Assembly (NCBI RefSeq): GCF_000235605.1
Contig: NC_016584.1
Coordinates: forward strand, 3,764,001 to 3,828,000
Source: Desulfosporosinus orientis DSM 765
GTDB lineage: Bacteria; Bacillota; Desulfitobacteriia; Desulfitobacteriales; Desulfitobacteriaceae
Length of the DNA: 64,000 nt
Direction: 5' to 3'
The translations under genes were made by a program, and so were the position numbers. The notes beneath the pieces were generated by a model. It made no database searches and had not been told where the DNA came from. It saw nothing but the letters and a program-made list of their open reading frames with translations. Numbering within the stretch: position 1 is the first letter of the stretch; the number at the start of each line of letters is the position of its first letter. Positions 43,656 to 52,634 of this stretch are shown here, in pieces.

Positions 43656-43808
43656 AGCATTCCTCTTTTCTCTGTCTCCCCAGGTGAACGGCAGCATCAA
43701 TCCTTGCTTTCCATCTTCTGCAGATAACCTTTTTGTCAGTCACCTACTTATTTTAATATTTAGAGCTTACTCTAAGTCAAGAGTTGAATCCCTGGAGATA
43801 CCACAACC

Positions 43809-43913
43809 TTAATTCCGTTTTGAGGCTTTTACAGCATTCCAAATACTTGCAGCCAGTCCTCCCCAAATGATAACAATCCCTACGATCATCATGACAATGG
43901 CACTACCGCTCAT
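43809..43913 (-). CDS. metS: MetS-type small subunit of NSS transporter
   Basis: A 34-residue single-helix membrane protein: MSGSAIVMMIVGIVIIWGGL then AASIWNAVKASKRN. This is the signature of MetS, the small subunit needed by the methionine/alanine transporter MetP in Corynebacterium. Its ATG overlaps the stop of the large-subunit gene as ATGA (43910-43913), so the two are translated together. Easily missed because of its length. Confidence 0.9.
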   Translation of the reverse strand: MSGSAIVMMIVGIVIIWGGLAASIWNAVKASKRN

Positions 43914-45445
43914 TTTTCCACTCCTTCATCATCCAAGTATGCTGTGGCATCCAAATCCTTTGCCTGCCACTTTAAGGTCGCCAAGATAAAGCCCAGCAAA
44001 ATCGTGGCAATCACGACTCCCCAACCGGAGTAAATTAGAAATAAGGTGGGATAGTCTTCATAATTGTTTTTCAAGTTGTCCACCAGATTTAGAATGAACA
44101 TATAGCCTAAGACCAGGGGCGTCAGAATGCCCAGGCAAAACCTCCACCATAATCCTGTACGCAAATCCGATATTTGGTTGGCGTGATCTTGGAAAGGTCT
44201 TAAATTCTTTAAAAACCAGGCAACGGTAACAACGGATACGAGTCCGGCTAAAGCAACTCCAAAGTTGTTAATAAAGTAGTCTATGACATCTAAGAAGAAT
44301 AAGCCGCCTTGAGTTGCATACAAGATTGAAACCAGCGCGGAAAGACCACCGCCAATCACAACCGCCTTTGTACGGGACACTTTGAATTTATCTTGTACCG
44401 CAGCAATATAGGTCTCGACAATGGAAATTAAGGACGAGAGCCCGGCAAATACTAAGGATCCAAAAAACAAGACCCCAAAAAGTCCATTGAAACCAGGGAA
44501 AGAGTTTAAGATCTTCGGAAGGACCACAAAGGCTAAACCAATACCCGCCGTTGCTACCTCTTCAATGGGAACCCCCGCTTGTTTAGCCATGAATCCCAAG
44601 GTAGCAAAAACCCCAAAGCCCGCCAAAAGCTCGACACTTGAATTACTAAAAGCTGCAATGAAGGCATTGTTGTTTATGTCAGCTTTTCTGGGCAAATAAC
44701 TGGAATAAGTAATCATAATGGCAAAGGCAATGGATAAACTGAAAAAAATTTGACCATAAGCTGCCACCCAAACCCCCGGCGACGCAATTTTGCTCCAATT
44801 CGGTTTAAAAAAAGCTTCCAGACCAAGAGCAGCACCTTCTAAGGTCAGGGCTCGAATAACAATAGATAAAAACATAATTATTAAAGTTGGAATAAAAATG
44901 CGATTGGCTCGCTCAATCCCTTTTTTAATACCTTTAAACAAAATTCCTAAGGCAATGATCCAGACCAGGACTAAGGGCATAAAAACTCCCGGAACAATTG
45001 ATCCCACCGTACCAATGGCTGCTCCATTGACAATATCCACACGTTGCAAATAATCACCCATTAAAAATCCGCCGGGGTCGTTTCCCCATCGCAAACCTAA
45101 GGCAAAATAAGTATAAGCCATAGCCCAAGCAATAATCACCGAATAGTAGGTAGAAATCACAAAAGCTATGGCTACTTGCCACCAACCAATCCACTCAGTT
45201 TTCTTACTCATGCGGGCGTAGCTTAAAGGCGCAGAACCACGATATTTATGACCCATAGTAAACTCCATGATAAGCAGCGGAATACCCGCCGTTAAAAGGG
45301 CAAATAAATAGGGAATGAAAAATGCACCACCACCGTTATCATAGGCTACATAGGGAAAACGCCATATATTTCCTAATCCGACAGCAGAGCCTACAGCTGC
45401 TAAGATAAATCCAGCCCTCGTTCCCCATTGCTCACGACCTTCCAT
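43910..45445 (-). CDS. sodium-dependent NSS-family transporter
   Basis: A 511-residue neurotransmitter:sodium symporter family protein with 11-12 membrane helices. The N-terminal AAVGSAVGLGNIWRFPYVAYD holds the sodium and substrate site in TM1, and SLSIAFAIMITYSSYLPRKAD marks TM6-7. Bacterial members move methionine, alanine, tyrosine or tryptophan. With the MetS-like subunit encoded right after it, a MetPS-type amino acid importer is likely. AGAGGCAGG lies upstream of the ATG. Confidence 0.92.
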   Translation of the reverse strand: MEGREQWGTRAGFILAAVGSAVGLGNIWRFPYVAYDNGGGAFFIPYLFALLTAGIPLLIMEFTMGHKYRGSAPLSYARMSKKTEWIGWWQVAIAFVISTYYSVIIAWAMAYTYFALGLRWGNDPGGFLMGDYLQRVDIVNGAAIGTVGSIVPGVFMPLVLVWIIALGILFKGIKKGIERANRIFIPTLIIMFLSIVIRALTLEGAALGLEAFFKPNWSKIASPGVWVAAYGQIFFSLSIAFAIMITYSSYLPRKADINNNAFIAAFSNSSVELLAGFGVFATLGFMAKQAGVPIEEVATAGIGLAFVVLPKILNSFPGFNGLFGVLFFGSLVFAGLSSLISIVETYIAAVQDKFKVSRTKAVVIGGGLSALVSILYATQGGLFFLDVIDYFINNFGVALAGLVSVVTVAWFLKNLRPFQDHANQISDLRTGLWWRFCLGILTPLVLGYMFILNLVDNLKNNYEDYPTLFLIYSGWGVVIATILLGFILATLKWQAKDLDATAYLDDEGVEK

Positions 45446-45535
45446 TATCCTTACCTGCCTCTCTGTATTTTTTACACTACTATAACTTCCCTTAAGCTGT
45501 ATGTTTCATTCAGGGTAAGTGCCTGTCCCTACAGA

Positions 45536-45572
45536 AAAATATCCTCCTGCGTTTAATCCGCACAGGAGGATA
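45536..45572 (-). terminator. terminator overlapping the diguanylate cyclase stop codon
   Basis: TATCCTCCTGCG (45540-45551) pairs with CGCACAGGAGGATA (45559-45572) with one extra C; TTTTTCTG follows on the minus strand. The stop codon (45555-45553) lies in the loop, so ribosomes finishing the gene would cover the hairpin. Confidence 0.8.
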
Positions 45573-47166
45573 ATGCAATGGCTATCTGGTTACGTCCTTG
45601 TTTTTTAGCACAATATAGAGCTTCATCAGCCAAGGCCACTACTTGTTCCGGCGATGCTAATCCGGTGGGGTAAACCGTCACAACTCCAATACTCACAGTA
45701 ACATATCCCGCAATGTCGGAAGCTAGGTGTTGAATGGAAAGACTTTCTACTGCTGTCCTGATTCTTTTCGCCAAAACTTCCGCCCCCTTCTCATCTGTTT
45801 GGGGCAGTATTAGGCTAAACTCTTCTCCCCCATATCTTGCAACAGTGTCAGGAACATGCCTGGCTATGGTTTTAAGTATGAAGCCTATCTGCCGCAAGCA
45901 ATCGTCCCCGGCTAAATGCCCATACTTATCGTTAAATTTCTTAAAATAATCTACGTCTAACATAATTAGGGATAAAGAAGACCCAGAACGCTTCACCCTG
46001 TAAAACTCTCTTTCCAGAACTTCATCAAAATATCGGCGGTTTGCCAACCCGGTCAGGCTATCTGTAATGGAATTTTGGTAAGCGGTATTCCTTTCAATTT
46101 CAAGCTGTTGAAGGAGCTCTTGTATTTGTTGCTCAGCCAGCTTACGCTCTGTTATGTCACGAACCACACTGATAATATGAGGCCTATCATTTATTGCCAT
46201 GGTTCTGGCGGAAATTATGCCGAAAAACCGGCTTCCATTTTTGCGTTTAAAAACCAGCTCCAGGTTTTCACATATTCCGTTTCCGTTACCATTTAACTTA
46301 TCTATCAGAAGATCTCGATCGGCAATATTCTCCCAGACACTTATTTCTAAAGTTGATTTTCCAATAACCTCGTTACGGCCTAAACCTATTAAAACTGAAA
46401 ATCCCTCGTTAACATCAAGTATTAAACCATCCCTCATTCGTGTGATTAAAGCTGCATCAGGACCGGTGTTAAAAATCTGCTGCAATTTTTCCCGTTCTTG
46501 ACGGTTTTCTGCATTAAGGCGCTGATTAACCATGATTATGAACCCATAAGTCCATAGGGTGCTTGTGACAATGGCGACTACATAGATCATTACATGAAAA
46601 AAAGTTTCAAAAAGATCCTTATAGGAAAGAACAGAGGGTAATAAAAGTGCCGATAGTGCGTTTCCTGTCAGAAAACATCCATGGATAAGAAAAACTGTCC
46701 CTGTGAAGAAATTGGCAAAACCAGAGACAAGTTTATCCCTCTTAAAATAGAGCTTAAAGGCAGTCATTAATGAGAAAACAGCCACCGTAGCAGACACAAC
46801 GATTGTACGTCCTGAAATGTCATTATCGATATACATAAAATAATAGTAAACAATAATAAAGAGAGCATAGAAAAAAATGCTTCTCCACCGGCTCTCTTTC
46901 ACATCAAAAAACTGAATAATGGCGAAGTATAAGAAAACTTGGCCTAAAACCACCAGCGGGTTGGCAATCCTTGCGAGTATTTCTAGTGACTTTACTGTCA
47001 GTAAAGGCATGAAGATAAATCCCAGTGCCATGAAGCCGGAACCCAGAAGCCACCAGCCGATTCCCCGATAAGCCCTGTTCACATTATATTGGACGATAAG
47101 AACAATAACCTGCATAACAAATACTAAGCATAAGATAAATGCAAGGGTTAGAAAGTCAAGTTTCAT
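45553..47166 (-). CDS. membrane diguanylate cyclase with PAS domain
   Basis: A 537-residue c-di-GMP synthase. Residues 1-205 hold about seven membrane helices forming an unnamed integral sensor. A PAS domain follows (about 225-345; FNTGPDAALITRMRDGLILD), then a GGDEF domain (about 370-530) with DSLTGLANRRYFDEVLEREF, LDVDYFKKFNDKYGHLAGD and an active RYGGEEFSLI. The product-inhibition site RxxD is degenerate (HVPD), so feedback control is probably weak. AGAGG precedes the ATG. Confidence 0.93.
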   Translation of the reverse strand: MKLDFLTLAFILCLVFVMQVIVLIVQYNVNRAYRGIGWWLLGSGFMALGFIFMPLLTVKSLEILARIANPLVVLGQVFLYFAIIQFFDVKESRWRSIFFYALFIIVYYYFMYIDNDISGRTIVVSATVAVFSLMTAFKLYFKRDKLVSGFANFFTGTVFLIHGCFLTGNALSALLLPSVLSYKDLFETFFHVMIYVVAIVTSTLWTYGFIIMVNQRLNAENRQEREKLQQIFNTGPDAALITRMRDGLILDVNEGFSVLIGLGRNEVIGKSTLEISVWENIADRDLLIDKLNGNGNGICENLELVFKRKNGSRFFGIISARTMAINDRPHIISVVRDITERKLAEQQIQELLQQLEIERNTAYQNSITDSLTGLANRRYFDEVLEREFYRVKRSGSSLSLIMLDVDYFKKFNDKYGHLAGDDCLRQIGFILKTIARHVPDTVARYGGEEFSLILPQTDEKGAEVLAKRIRTAVESLSIQHLASDIAGYVTVSIGVVTVYPTGLASPEQVVALADEALYCAKKQGRNQIAIALSSCAD

Positions 47167-47303
47167 AAGTACCTCTTACTCAATTATTTTAAAAAAGTGA
47201 TATTAGAAATTGGCCGACCCTTAATACTTCTCTTCAGACATTCACCATGTTTCTTGGATATTCCTTCTAAAGCTTCAAATTATTATATTATTTGCTTCAT
47301 AGT

Positions 47304-47334
47304 ACAAAAAACGCCAGATCGTTAATCTGGCGTT
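47304..47334 (-). terminator. terminator after the YjbQ-family gene
   Basis: AACGCCAGAT (47310-47319) pairs with ATCTGGCGTT (47325-47334), 10 bp perfect; TTTTTTG follows on the minus strand. Confidence 0.85.
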
Positions 47335-47379
47335 CTCCGTAGGCTAGAATACACTAGGGCCCAGCAGTTTATGACTTGT

Positions 47380-47796
47380 TCACTCACCTATGACCTTAAC
47401 TAATACACGTTTACGCCGGCCACCATCAAATTCGCCATAAAAAATCTGTTCCCATGGACCAAAGTCTAGTTTTCCTTCTGTAACGGCAACCACAACTTCC
47501 CTGCCCATAACAGAGCGTTTCAAATGAGCATCAGCATTGTCCTCATAACCATTGTGCCGGTAACGGTCATAGGGCTTTTCCGGAGCCAGGCCTTCCAGCC
47601 ATGTTTCAAAGTCTTGGTGCAAACCACTTTCATCATCATTAATAAAAACACTGGCGGTTATATGCATGGCATTGCAAAGCAGCAATCCCTCCCGGATGCC
47701 GCTCTCCTCCAGACACTTTTGAACTTGCGGCGTGATATTAATATATTCCCGCCGTCTTTTCGTATCAAACCAAAGTTCTTTGCGATAATGTTTCAT
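47380..47796 (-). CDS. yjbQ: YjbQ family protein (UPF0047)
   Basis: A 138-residue YjbQ/UPF0047 protein. The family marks are [24 protein letters not shown] with the conserved His, [25 protein letters not shown] and [24 protein letters not shown]. Members have a weak thiamine-phosphate synthase activity in vitro; the physiological role is unclear. GGAGG precedes the ATG and it has its own terminator. Confidence 0.92.
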   Translation of the reverse strand: MKHYRKELWFDTKRRREYINITPQVQKCLEESGIREGLLLCNAMHITASVFINDDESGLHQDFETWLEGLAPEKPYDRYRHNGYEDNADAHLKRSVMGREVVVAVTEGKLDFGPWEQIFYGEFDGGRRKRVLVKVIGE

Positions 47797-48019
47797 AAAT
47801 CATTCCTCCAACGATCTGAAATTCGTTGTTATATATTTAATAGCAATTAGATTGGAAGGAAAAATTCTCTCTGCTTCTCCCTTTACTTAATGGTCACATT
47901 CATTTCTTGAAAAGGTTTCCTCGTCTAGGAGAGCGGATGTGGGCGAAGCCGCCCAACCCGGGAGCACTCTCTTTTCATCATCTGATGGTGCAGTATCAGC
48001 GGCATGGCAGGCTACTCTA

Positions 48020-50668
48020 TTACTTCTTTTCATTACTTTTTCTCACCATTTTTTCCACCTGCTGTTTCACAACAGAGGACAATCCATCAGCCAAGTAGTT
48101 ACGGTTTATTCCCTGCAGTTCCTGGTATTCCTTCTTAAGTCTTTCATTAGCTACGTCAATCTCAACCTTCAGGTCCCGGGCCGATAATAAAGCACATCCT
48201 GCCCCCCGGATAATGATCTGCTGTAAACCATCGGAGGTTGCAACTGTGATATGATATTTCTTCGAATGATCATGGGCAAATTTTTCAATATATTGGTCCG
48301 CCGTTTGTGCCTCCCGGGTAAAGACCATATGGATATTGTGATAGTCCATGACTTCCTCAGCATGTCCCTGGACACGGTAAGCATCAAAGACGGCGATGAT
48401 CTGACACTTGCGAATCCCCTGATAATTACTAAGAATATCCAGCAATCTCATTCTGGCTCCATCCATATTCTCATCGGCCAGTTCTTTCAGCTCAGGCCAG
48501 GCGTGGATAATATTATAGCCGTCCACCAGCAGATATTCTTCTTTCCTTTCCTTCTCTCTGCTATAGGAAATCTGATCATAATAGCTTTCCTGGGCTGTTT
48601 TGCGTTTTTTCCAGACAGACTTCTTACCTTGGTTGGCATAGAAAGTGCTGTTGATAATTTGGTCAATCTCTTCTAAACTGATCCACCGCTCTTCTGAGTG
48701 TGAGGCCCGGTGGGGGCCGGTTTCTTCCAACAGGCCTTTTTCCTGAAGATAGCTTTCAAGATGCATATAGTCCTTGACGGCATACCAATCCACCCAAAAG
48801 CCCGCCCCATGGGCACAAAATACCGAACCTGTAGGATTTTCCAAGTCACTTTCCGAATCATAGCCCATAATGGCGATGACTTCTGAGCTGTTATGACAGG
48901 GCTCGTACCCTTTCAGGCTGCAGAAGAGCCTGCCAAGGCCTTTAGTGTAAGCCACCACATCTTGCTGGTAATTCTTCATGGTAACAACAGGAGCACTTCC
49001 CACCAGAACGGTCATCTCGCCATTTGTCTGAGATATTTCACAGGTGCCATGCATTTTCTCAATGTCCGTCATGGCTCTGCCGACCATTTTCGCCGGCAGT
49101 TCCAGCTGAAAAGCATAATAAGGCTCCAGCAATATTGATTCTGCCTCTTTTAAACCCTGGCGAACCGCGCGATAAGTCGCCTCCCGGAAGTCCCCGCCTT
49201 CAGTATGCTTATTGTGGGCCCGGCCTGAGACTAAGGTTATTTTCAGATCCGTAATGGCTGACCCTGTCAGAACTCCTTTATGCTCTTTTTCTTCCAGGTG
49301 GGATAAAACAAGCCTTTGCCAGCTTTTACCCAAGACATCCTCACTGCATTCTGTCCCAAACTGCAGACCGCTTCCCCGCTCACCCGGCGTGAGCAACAGA
49401 TGGACTTCAGCATAATGCCTCAAGGGTTCAAAATGCCCTACTCCTTCTACCTCATTAGCAATGGTCTCCTTGTAAACAATCCTTCCTGCCCCAAAGGTTA
49501 CATCCACACCAAAACGGCTTTTAATCAGGCTCTGGAGAATCTCAATCTGTACCTCGCCCATAATCTGGGCCTGGATTTCCTGGAGCTTCTCATCCCAGAC
49601 AATATGAAGTTCCGGTTCCTCTTCTTCAAGCTGGCGAAGCTTAGGAACCATCACCCTGGGGTCACACCCATCGGGCAGAATGATCTGATAGGAGAGTACC
49701 GGTTCCAGGATAGGGGTGTATGATGCTTCCTCAATCCCCAAACCTTCTCCCGGTCCGGTCTGGCTGAGCCCTGTGACAGCGCAGACCGTACCTGCCTCAA
49801 CCTCGTTCACTGCCTCGAATTTCTGTCCGGAATAAATACGGATTTGATTAACTTTTTCTTTCCAAATGCCATTAGTTAAAACATCCTTTACCTTGAGACT
49901 ACCGCCTGTAATCTTCAGATAGGTAAGGCGGTTCCCCTGGTCGTCTCTGGCTATTTTAAATATTTTAGCCCCAAATTCAGCGGGGTAAGCAGGTACCAAG
50001 GCATACTTCACTATACCCTCCATCAGCTCCTCCACACCCTCTAATTTTAAAGCGGAACCAAAAAAACAGGGAAAAACTTTACGCTCCCTGATAGCTCCTT
50101 TAATCTGGGAAGATTCAATATTTCCTGTCTCCAGAAAGGTTTCCAGCATGGTTTCATCACACATGGCCAATTGGTCGCAGAAATCCTCTGTCTGAACTTG
50201 TCCGAATTCAATACAACCATCATCCAGCTGTTTCTTCAGTTCTTTCTTTAACTTGTCTTTATCCGTTCCAATCTGATCCATCTTATTAACAAATAAAAAA
50301 ACCGGTATCCGATAGGTATGCAGGAGCCGCCACAAAGTTTTAGTATGCCCCTGCACCCCATCAGCACCGCTTATGACCAGAATGGCATAATCCAGTACCT
50401 GAAGTGTTCTCTCCATTTCCGCGGAAAAATCCACGTGTCCCGGAGTATCCAGTAACGTAATCTGAGTCTCCCCTATTTCAAACATAGCCTGCTTGGAGAA
50501 AATGGTGATTCCCCGGGCTCTTTCCAGCTCAAAGGTATCTAAATAGGCATCCTTATTGTCCACCCTTCCCAAGCGGCCAATTTTGCCGCTCAGGTAAAGG
50601 AGACTCTCAGATAATGTGGTCTTGCCCGCATCCACATGAGCCAATATGCCAATGACTAATTTCTTCAT
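48020..50668 (-). CDS. TetM/EF-G-like ribosomal GTPase fused to YacP/Rae1-type NYN nuclease
   Basis: An 882-residue fusion. Residues 1-650 are a translational GTPase like ribosome-protection proteins: P-loop GILAHVDAGKTTLSE, switch I RARGITIFSKQ, DTPGHVDF, NKMD and EF-G-like domains II-V. After a charged linker (about 650-708), residues 709-870 are an NYN domain: EEYLLVDGYNIIHAWPELKE, AVFDAYRVQG, FTREAQTADQYIEKF, VATSDGLQQIIIRGAG. That domain matches YacP/Rae1, which in B. subtilis cuts mRNA in the ribosomal A-site. The GTPase half would place it in that site. A tetracycline-resistance label would miss the nuclease. It stands alone in its transcript. Confidence 0.92.
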   Translation of the reverse strand: MKKLVIGILAHVDAGKTTLSESLLYLSGKIGRLGRVDNKDAYLDTFELERARGITIFSKQAMFEIGETQITLLDTPGHVDFSAEMERTLQVLDYAILVISGADGVQGHTKTLWRLLHTYRIPVFLFVNKMDQIGTDKDKLKKELKKQLDDGCIEFGQVQTEDFCDQLAMCDETMLETFLETGNIESSQIKGAIRERKVFPCFFGSALKLEGVEELMEGIVKYALVPAYPAEFGAKIFKIARDDQGNRLTYLKITGGSLKVKDVLTNGIWKEKVNQIRIYSGQKFEAVNEVEAGTVCAVTGLSQTGPGEGLGIEEASYTPILEPVLSYQIILPDGCDPRVMVPKLRQLEEEEPELHIVWDEKLQEIQAQIMGEVQIEILQSLIKSRFGVDVTFGAGRIVYKETIANEVEGVGHFEPLRHYAEVHLLLTPGERGSGLQFGTECSEDVLGKSWQRLVLSHLEEKEHKGVLTGSAITDLKITLVSGRAHNKHTEGGDFREATYRAVRQGLKEAESILLEPYYAFQLELPAKMVGRAMTDIEKMHGTCEISQTNGEMTVLVGSAPVVTMKNYQQDVVAYTKGLGRLFCSLKGYEPCHNSSEVIAIMGYDSESDLENPTGSVFCAHGAGFWVDWYAVKDYMHLESYLQEKGLLEETGPHRASHSEERWISLEEIDQIINSTFYANQGKKSVWKKRKTAQESYYDQISYSREKERKEEYLLVDGYNIIHAWPELKELADENMDGARMRLLDILSNYQGIRKCQIIAVFDAYRVQGHAEEVMDYHNIHMVFTREAQTADQYIEKFAHDHSKKYHITVATSDGLQQIIIRGAGCALLSARDLKVEIDVANERLKKEYQELQGINRNYLADGLSSVVKQQVEKMVRKSNEKK

Positions 50669-50860
50669 AATCTATTTCAAATCCTTCAGGTTGTCTGTTT
50701 GGAAAAAATCCAGCCGTTTAGGCCCGAATAATTATTCATTAGTTATTATGATACTAGTAAGTACGGTATTTGACAATCGTCCTCAATATGTGTGATAAGG
50801 GGAAAGGTCGTTGATCCTGTGGTGAAACAACATTCTGTCCCCCTCGTTTTCTTAAATTCT

Positions 50861-51145
50861 TTACCGTTTTTTATATTTGATTTGTTCCCTGCGACCCTTA
50901 CGATACTCGGCCCGACCCTTTCGATATTCTTCAATCCCTTTTTGATACTCTTCCATGCCTATCTCCCATTCGTTGCCCCGCCATGGGTTGAGAACCCACG
51001 GATTGCCAACGTCAATTTTTTCGCCAACACGAATCCTATTGGGATTGCTGATTTGAGGATTCAAAGCGATCAAATCTTGCAGGGTTGTTTTATGCTGCAT
51101 GGCAATACTGTATAAAGAATCTCCTGATTGAGCTGTATAGTACAT
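50861..51145 (-). CDS. LysM-domain protein with basic repeat tail
   Basis: A 94-residue protein. The N-terminal LysM domain (YYTAQSGDSLYSIAMQHKTT to RIRVGEKIDV) binds peptidoglycan or chitin-like glycans. The tail is built of short repeats around EEYQKGIEEYRKGRAEYRKG, a charged helix. There is no signal peptide, as in many LysM spore-coat and cortex proteins (SafA, YhdR-type), so a spore-envelope role is plausible but not shown. I choose the ATG at 51145 after AGAGGTG; the ATG at 51169 has no ribosome site. Confidence 0.8.
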   Translation of the reverse strand: MYYTAQSGDSLYSIAMQHKTTLQDLIALNPQISNPNRIRVGEKIDVGNPWVLNPWRGNEWEIGMEEYQKGIEEYRKGRAEYRKGRREQIKYKKR

Positions 51146-51674
51146 CACGGGCACCTCTTTTTCATCCATATTTTACCATAATCATTTTATGGAGAGACAA
51201 ATTTTGGTTGTGCATGTACGTACTTTACACGATGCGTTGTCCTTTTTAGTAATACGGTTCATTGAACAAAACTGGTTGCCTCTCCTGACATTGAAAGCCA
51301 TGCAAACACGTAACTAGGGACGCATTTGCATGGCCTTACTATCTAAAATCATTTAACTTTAAAGTGCACAAATAAATTTTTTACATGACGACAATCGGAA
51401 TCGATTCCGAATTTGACCTATCTTGAGCGGCAGTTAGCTTGGTGCCACTTTCCCATTCTCCATTATTGACCATGGACTTGGCCTCGTCAGGCACCGTCAA
51501 GAGAAAGAGCTTCCATAAAACAAGACAGAGTTGAAAGTCTTACTCCTAGCATATGTGTTCAAGCCCTCACCTGTGACAAGAAGCCAATACTTGTCCGGAT
51601 TTTAACCACTATCTAGTTAACCCCGGAGCTTTTATGTGCTATATTATCACTAAAAGCCATTTGGAGGGGTATTC
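51146..51674. other. intergenic region with hairpin and a possible ORF relic
   Basis: A perfect 10-bp hairpin GCCATGCAAA/TTTGCATGGC at 51297-51334 has no T-run. Its loop reads CACGTAACTAGGGACGCA, faintly like the GCAAAC...GGGACGCA core of c-di-GMP-I riboswitches, but the second helix and tetraloop receptor are missing. A minus-strand frame at 51381-51494 (VPDEAKSMVNNGEWESGTKL...) has a GTG but no ribosome site and may be a relic. The rest shows nothing. Confidence 0.4.
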
Positions 51675-51935
51675 TTGGAAACCATCGCCGACGGACTCCG
51701 TAGTATTTACAAACTGATTGAAAAAGGGCAGCTGGATAATGCCCTGTGGGAAATAACCGATCTGGAAGAAAACTTAAGAAAAAAATGCCCTGGGCTCATA
51801 GATAAATACCATCTGAAAACCTACTTCTCAAAATGGCGCACTCGTTTGCTCCGGACCAATGCGCAGGGCATCCAGCTGGTGCTAAGTGAACTGGACCTTC
51901 TGATCAGGAAGCTGGATCAGGTTGTGATTGATTAG
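51675..51935 (+). CDS. 86-residue helical protein of unknown function
   Basis: A small soluble helical protein (ADGLRSIYKLIEKGQLDNAL, TYFSKWRTRLLRTNAQGIQL) with a TTG start and GGAGGGG 8 bases upstream. It has balanced charge, no Cys and no membrane segment. The N-terminal part resembles a single TPR-like hairpin, but this is only an impression. It stands alone, beside a decayed chemoreceptor fragment. Confidence 0.6.
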   Translation: METIADGLRSIYKLIEKGQLDNALWEITDLEENLRKKCPGLIDKYHLKTYFSKWRTRLLRTNAQGIQLVLSELDLLIRKLDQVVID

Positions 51936-51944
51936 GAAGTTGTC

Positions 51945-52175
51945 TCAATGCGTACCTGCCGCCCCTTCGCTTGTTGACAATGTGATCTCCTTAAGAGAAG
52001 CCAGAATTGATAAACGAAATTCTTCTGATGTACTTTGGAAATCATGAACTAATTTGTCAACCATCTTGACTATATTGCTCACCGGTACTTAACATTTTTT
52101 CATAGTCTTTGGACAGATAGCTTTCTATAAACTCTAACAGCTCTTCAGAATTGCTCTTTAGATTGCTTACAAGCT
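51945..52175 (-). pseudogene. C-terminal remnant of a chemotaxis receptor
   Basis: Three minus-strand fragments in shifting frames: SNSEELLEFIESYLSKDYEK then MLSTGEQYSQDG and a stop; MVDKLVHDFQSTSEE; then FRLSILASLKEITLSTSEGAAGTH and a stop. In order they match the C-terminal helix of Clostridial MCPs (FI...DYEK...GEQY...D...MV.DF..TSEE...SI...I...T.EGA.GT). Frame breaks and stops show a pseudogene. Confidence 0.55.
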
Positions 52176-52346
52176 TCTAAGTAAAATTGTAGTCTGCTCT
52201 GGATGATAGGGTTAACTTTAGATCACATCAACTTTAGCCAAACTTGAAACCCCTACACCACTTTGAAAAGGACCCCTTAATTAATTTCATTATTATGTAA
52301 ATTCCCTACTATTAGCCTTATTTGAAATGCAAATATATACATAAGT
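52176..52346. other. spacer at the composition boundary
   Basis: AT-rich and without a supported gene. Immediately after it, from 52347, the sequence becomes clearly GC-rich. No direct repeats, tRNA or integrase marks were seen at the boundary. Confidence 0.4.
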
Positions 52347-52634
52347 TCAGATATTTTTTTCCGGACCTGCCAGGCCGGCAGCCGCATAGTCCAGTTCTTC
52401 TTCCGTCAGCTCCTCCTCCACCGGCCCACCCTCCGGGGCTGCCTGTTCCAGAACCTGTTTGCGGATAGCCTCCCGAAGGTCGCTGTTGAAGCTTAAATCG
52501 GTGTCCATGATAGTACGTGCCAGCCGCAGGAGTGTGGTCACCTCCCGGTCCGCCCCGAATTCTGCCTCTTTCTCCCCTGCCAGGATTCGGTCCAAGAGGC
52601 TCAGGTATTCCTGGGCCTTAGCTTTTTTAGTCAT
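52347..52634 (-). CDS. small acidic protein cotranscribed with ECF sigma factor
   Basis: A 95-residue soluble helical protein. It begins MTKKAKAQEYLSLLDRILAG, contains RLARTIMDTDLSFNSDLREA and ends in an acidic tail (EEELTEEELDYAAAGLAG). Its ATG overlaps the sigma-factor stop by 8 bases, so translation is coupled. Position suggests a regulator of the sigma factor, but it has no zinc-binding HxxxCxxC motif or membrane helix of classical anti-sigma factors. The end resembles Nif11-like or leader-type 'EL..aAGG' motifs only vaguely. Confidence 0.65.
   Translation of the reverse strand: MTKKAKAQEYLSLLDRILAGEKEAEFGADREVTTLLRLARTIMDTDLSFNSDLREAIRKQVLEQAAPEGGPVEEELTEEELDYAAAGLAGPEKNI

Noticed and set aside
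47907-48187. Plus-strand frames at the end of the GTPase-nuclease gene
   Set aside because: They lack ribosome sites and mostly shadow the minus-strand coding sequence.
48020-50668. Simple tetracycline-resistance (TetM) gene
   Set aside because: The C-terminal NYN nuclease and low resemblance to acquired tet genes point to a chromosomal translation factor of another kind.
51297-51334. c-di-GMP-I riboswitch
   Set aside because: Only GCAAAC and GGGACGCA fragments match; the second helix and tetraloop receptor are missing, and the matching bases mostly form a single hairpin loop.
51381-51494. 37-residue minus-strand ORF (VPDEAKSMVNNGEWE...)
   Set aside because: GTG start without ribosome site and no recognisable family; kept only as a possible relic.
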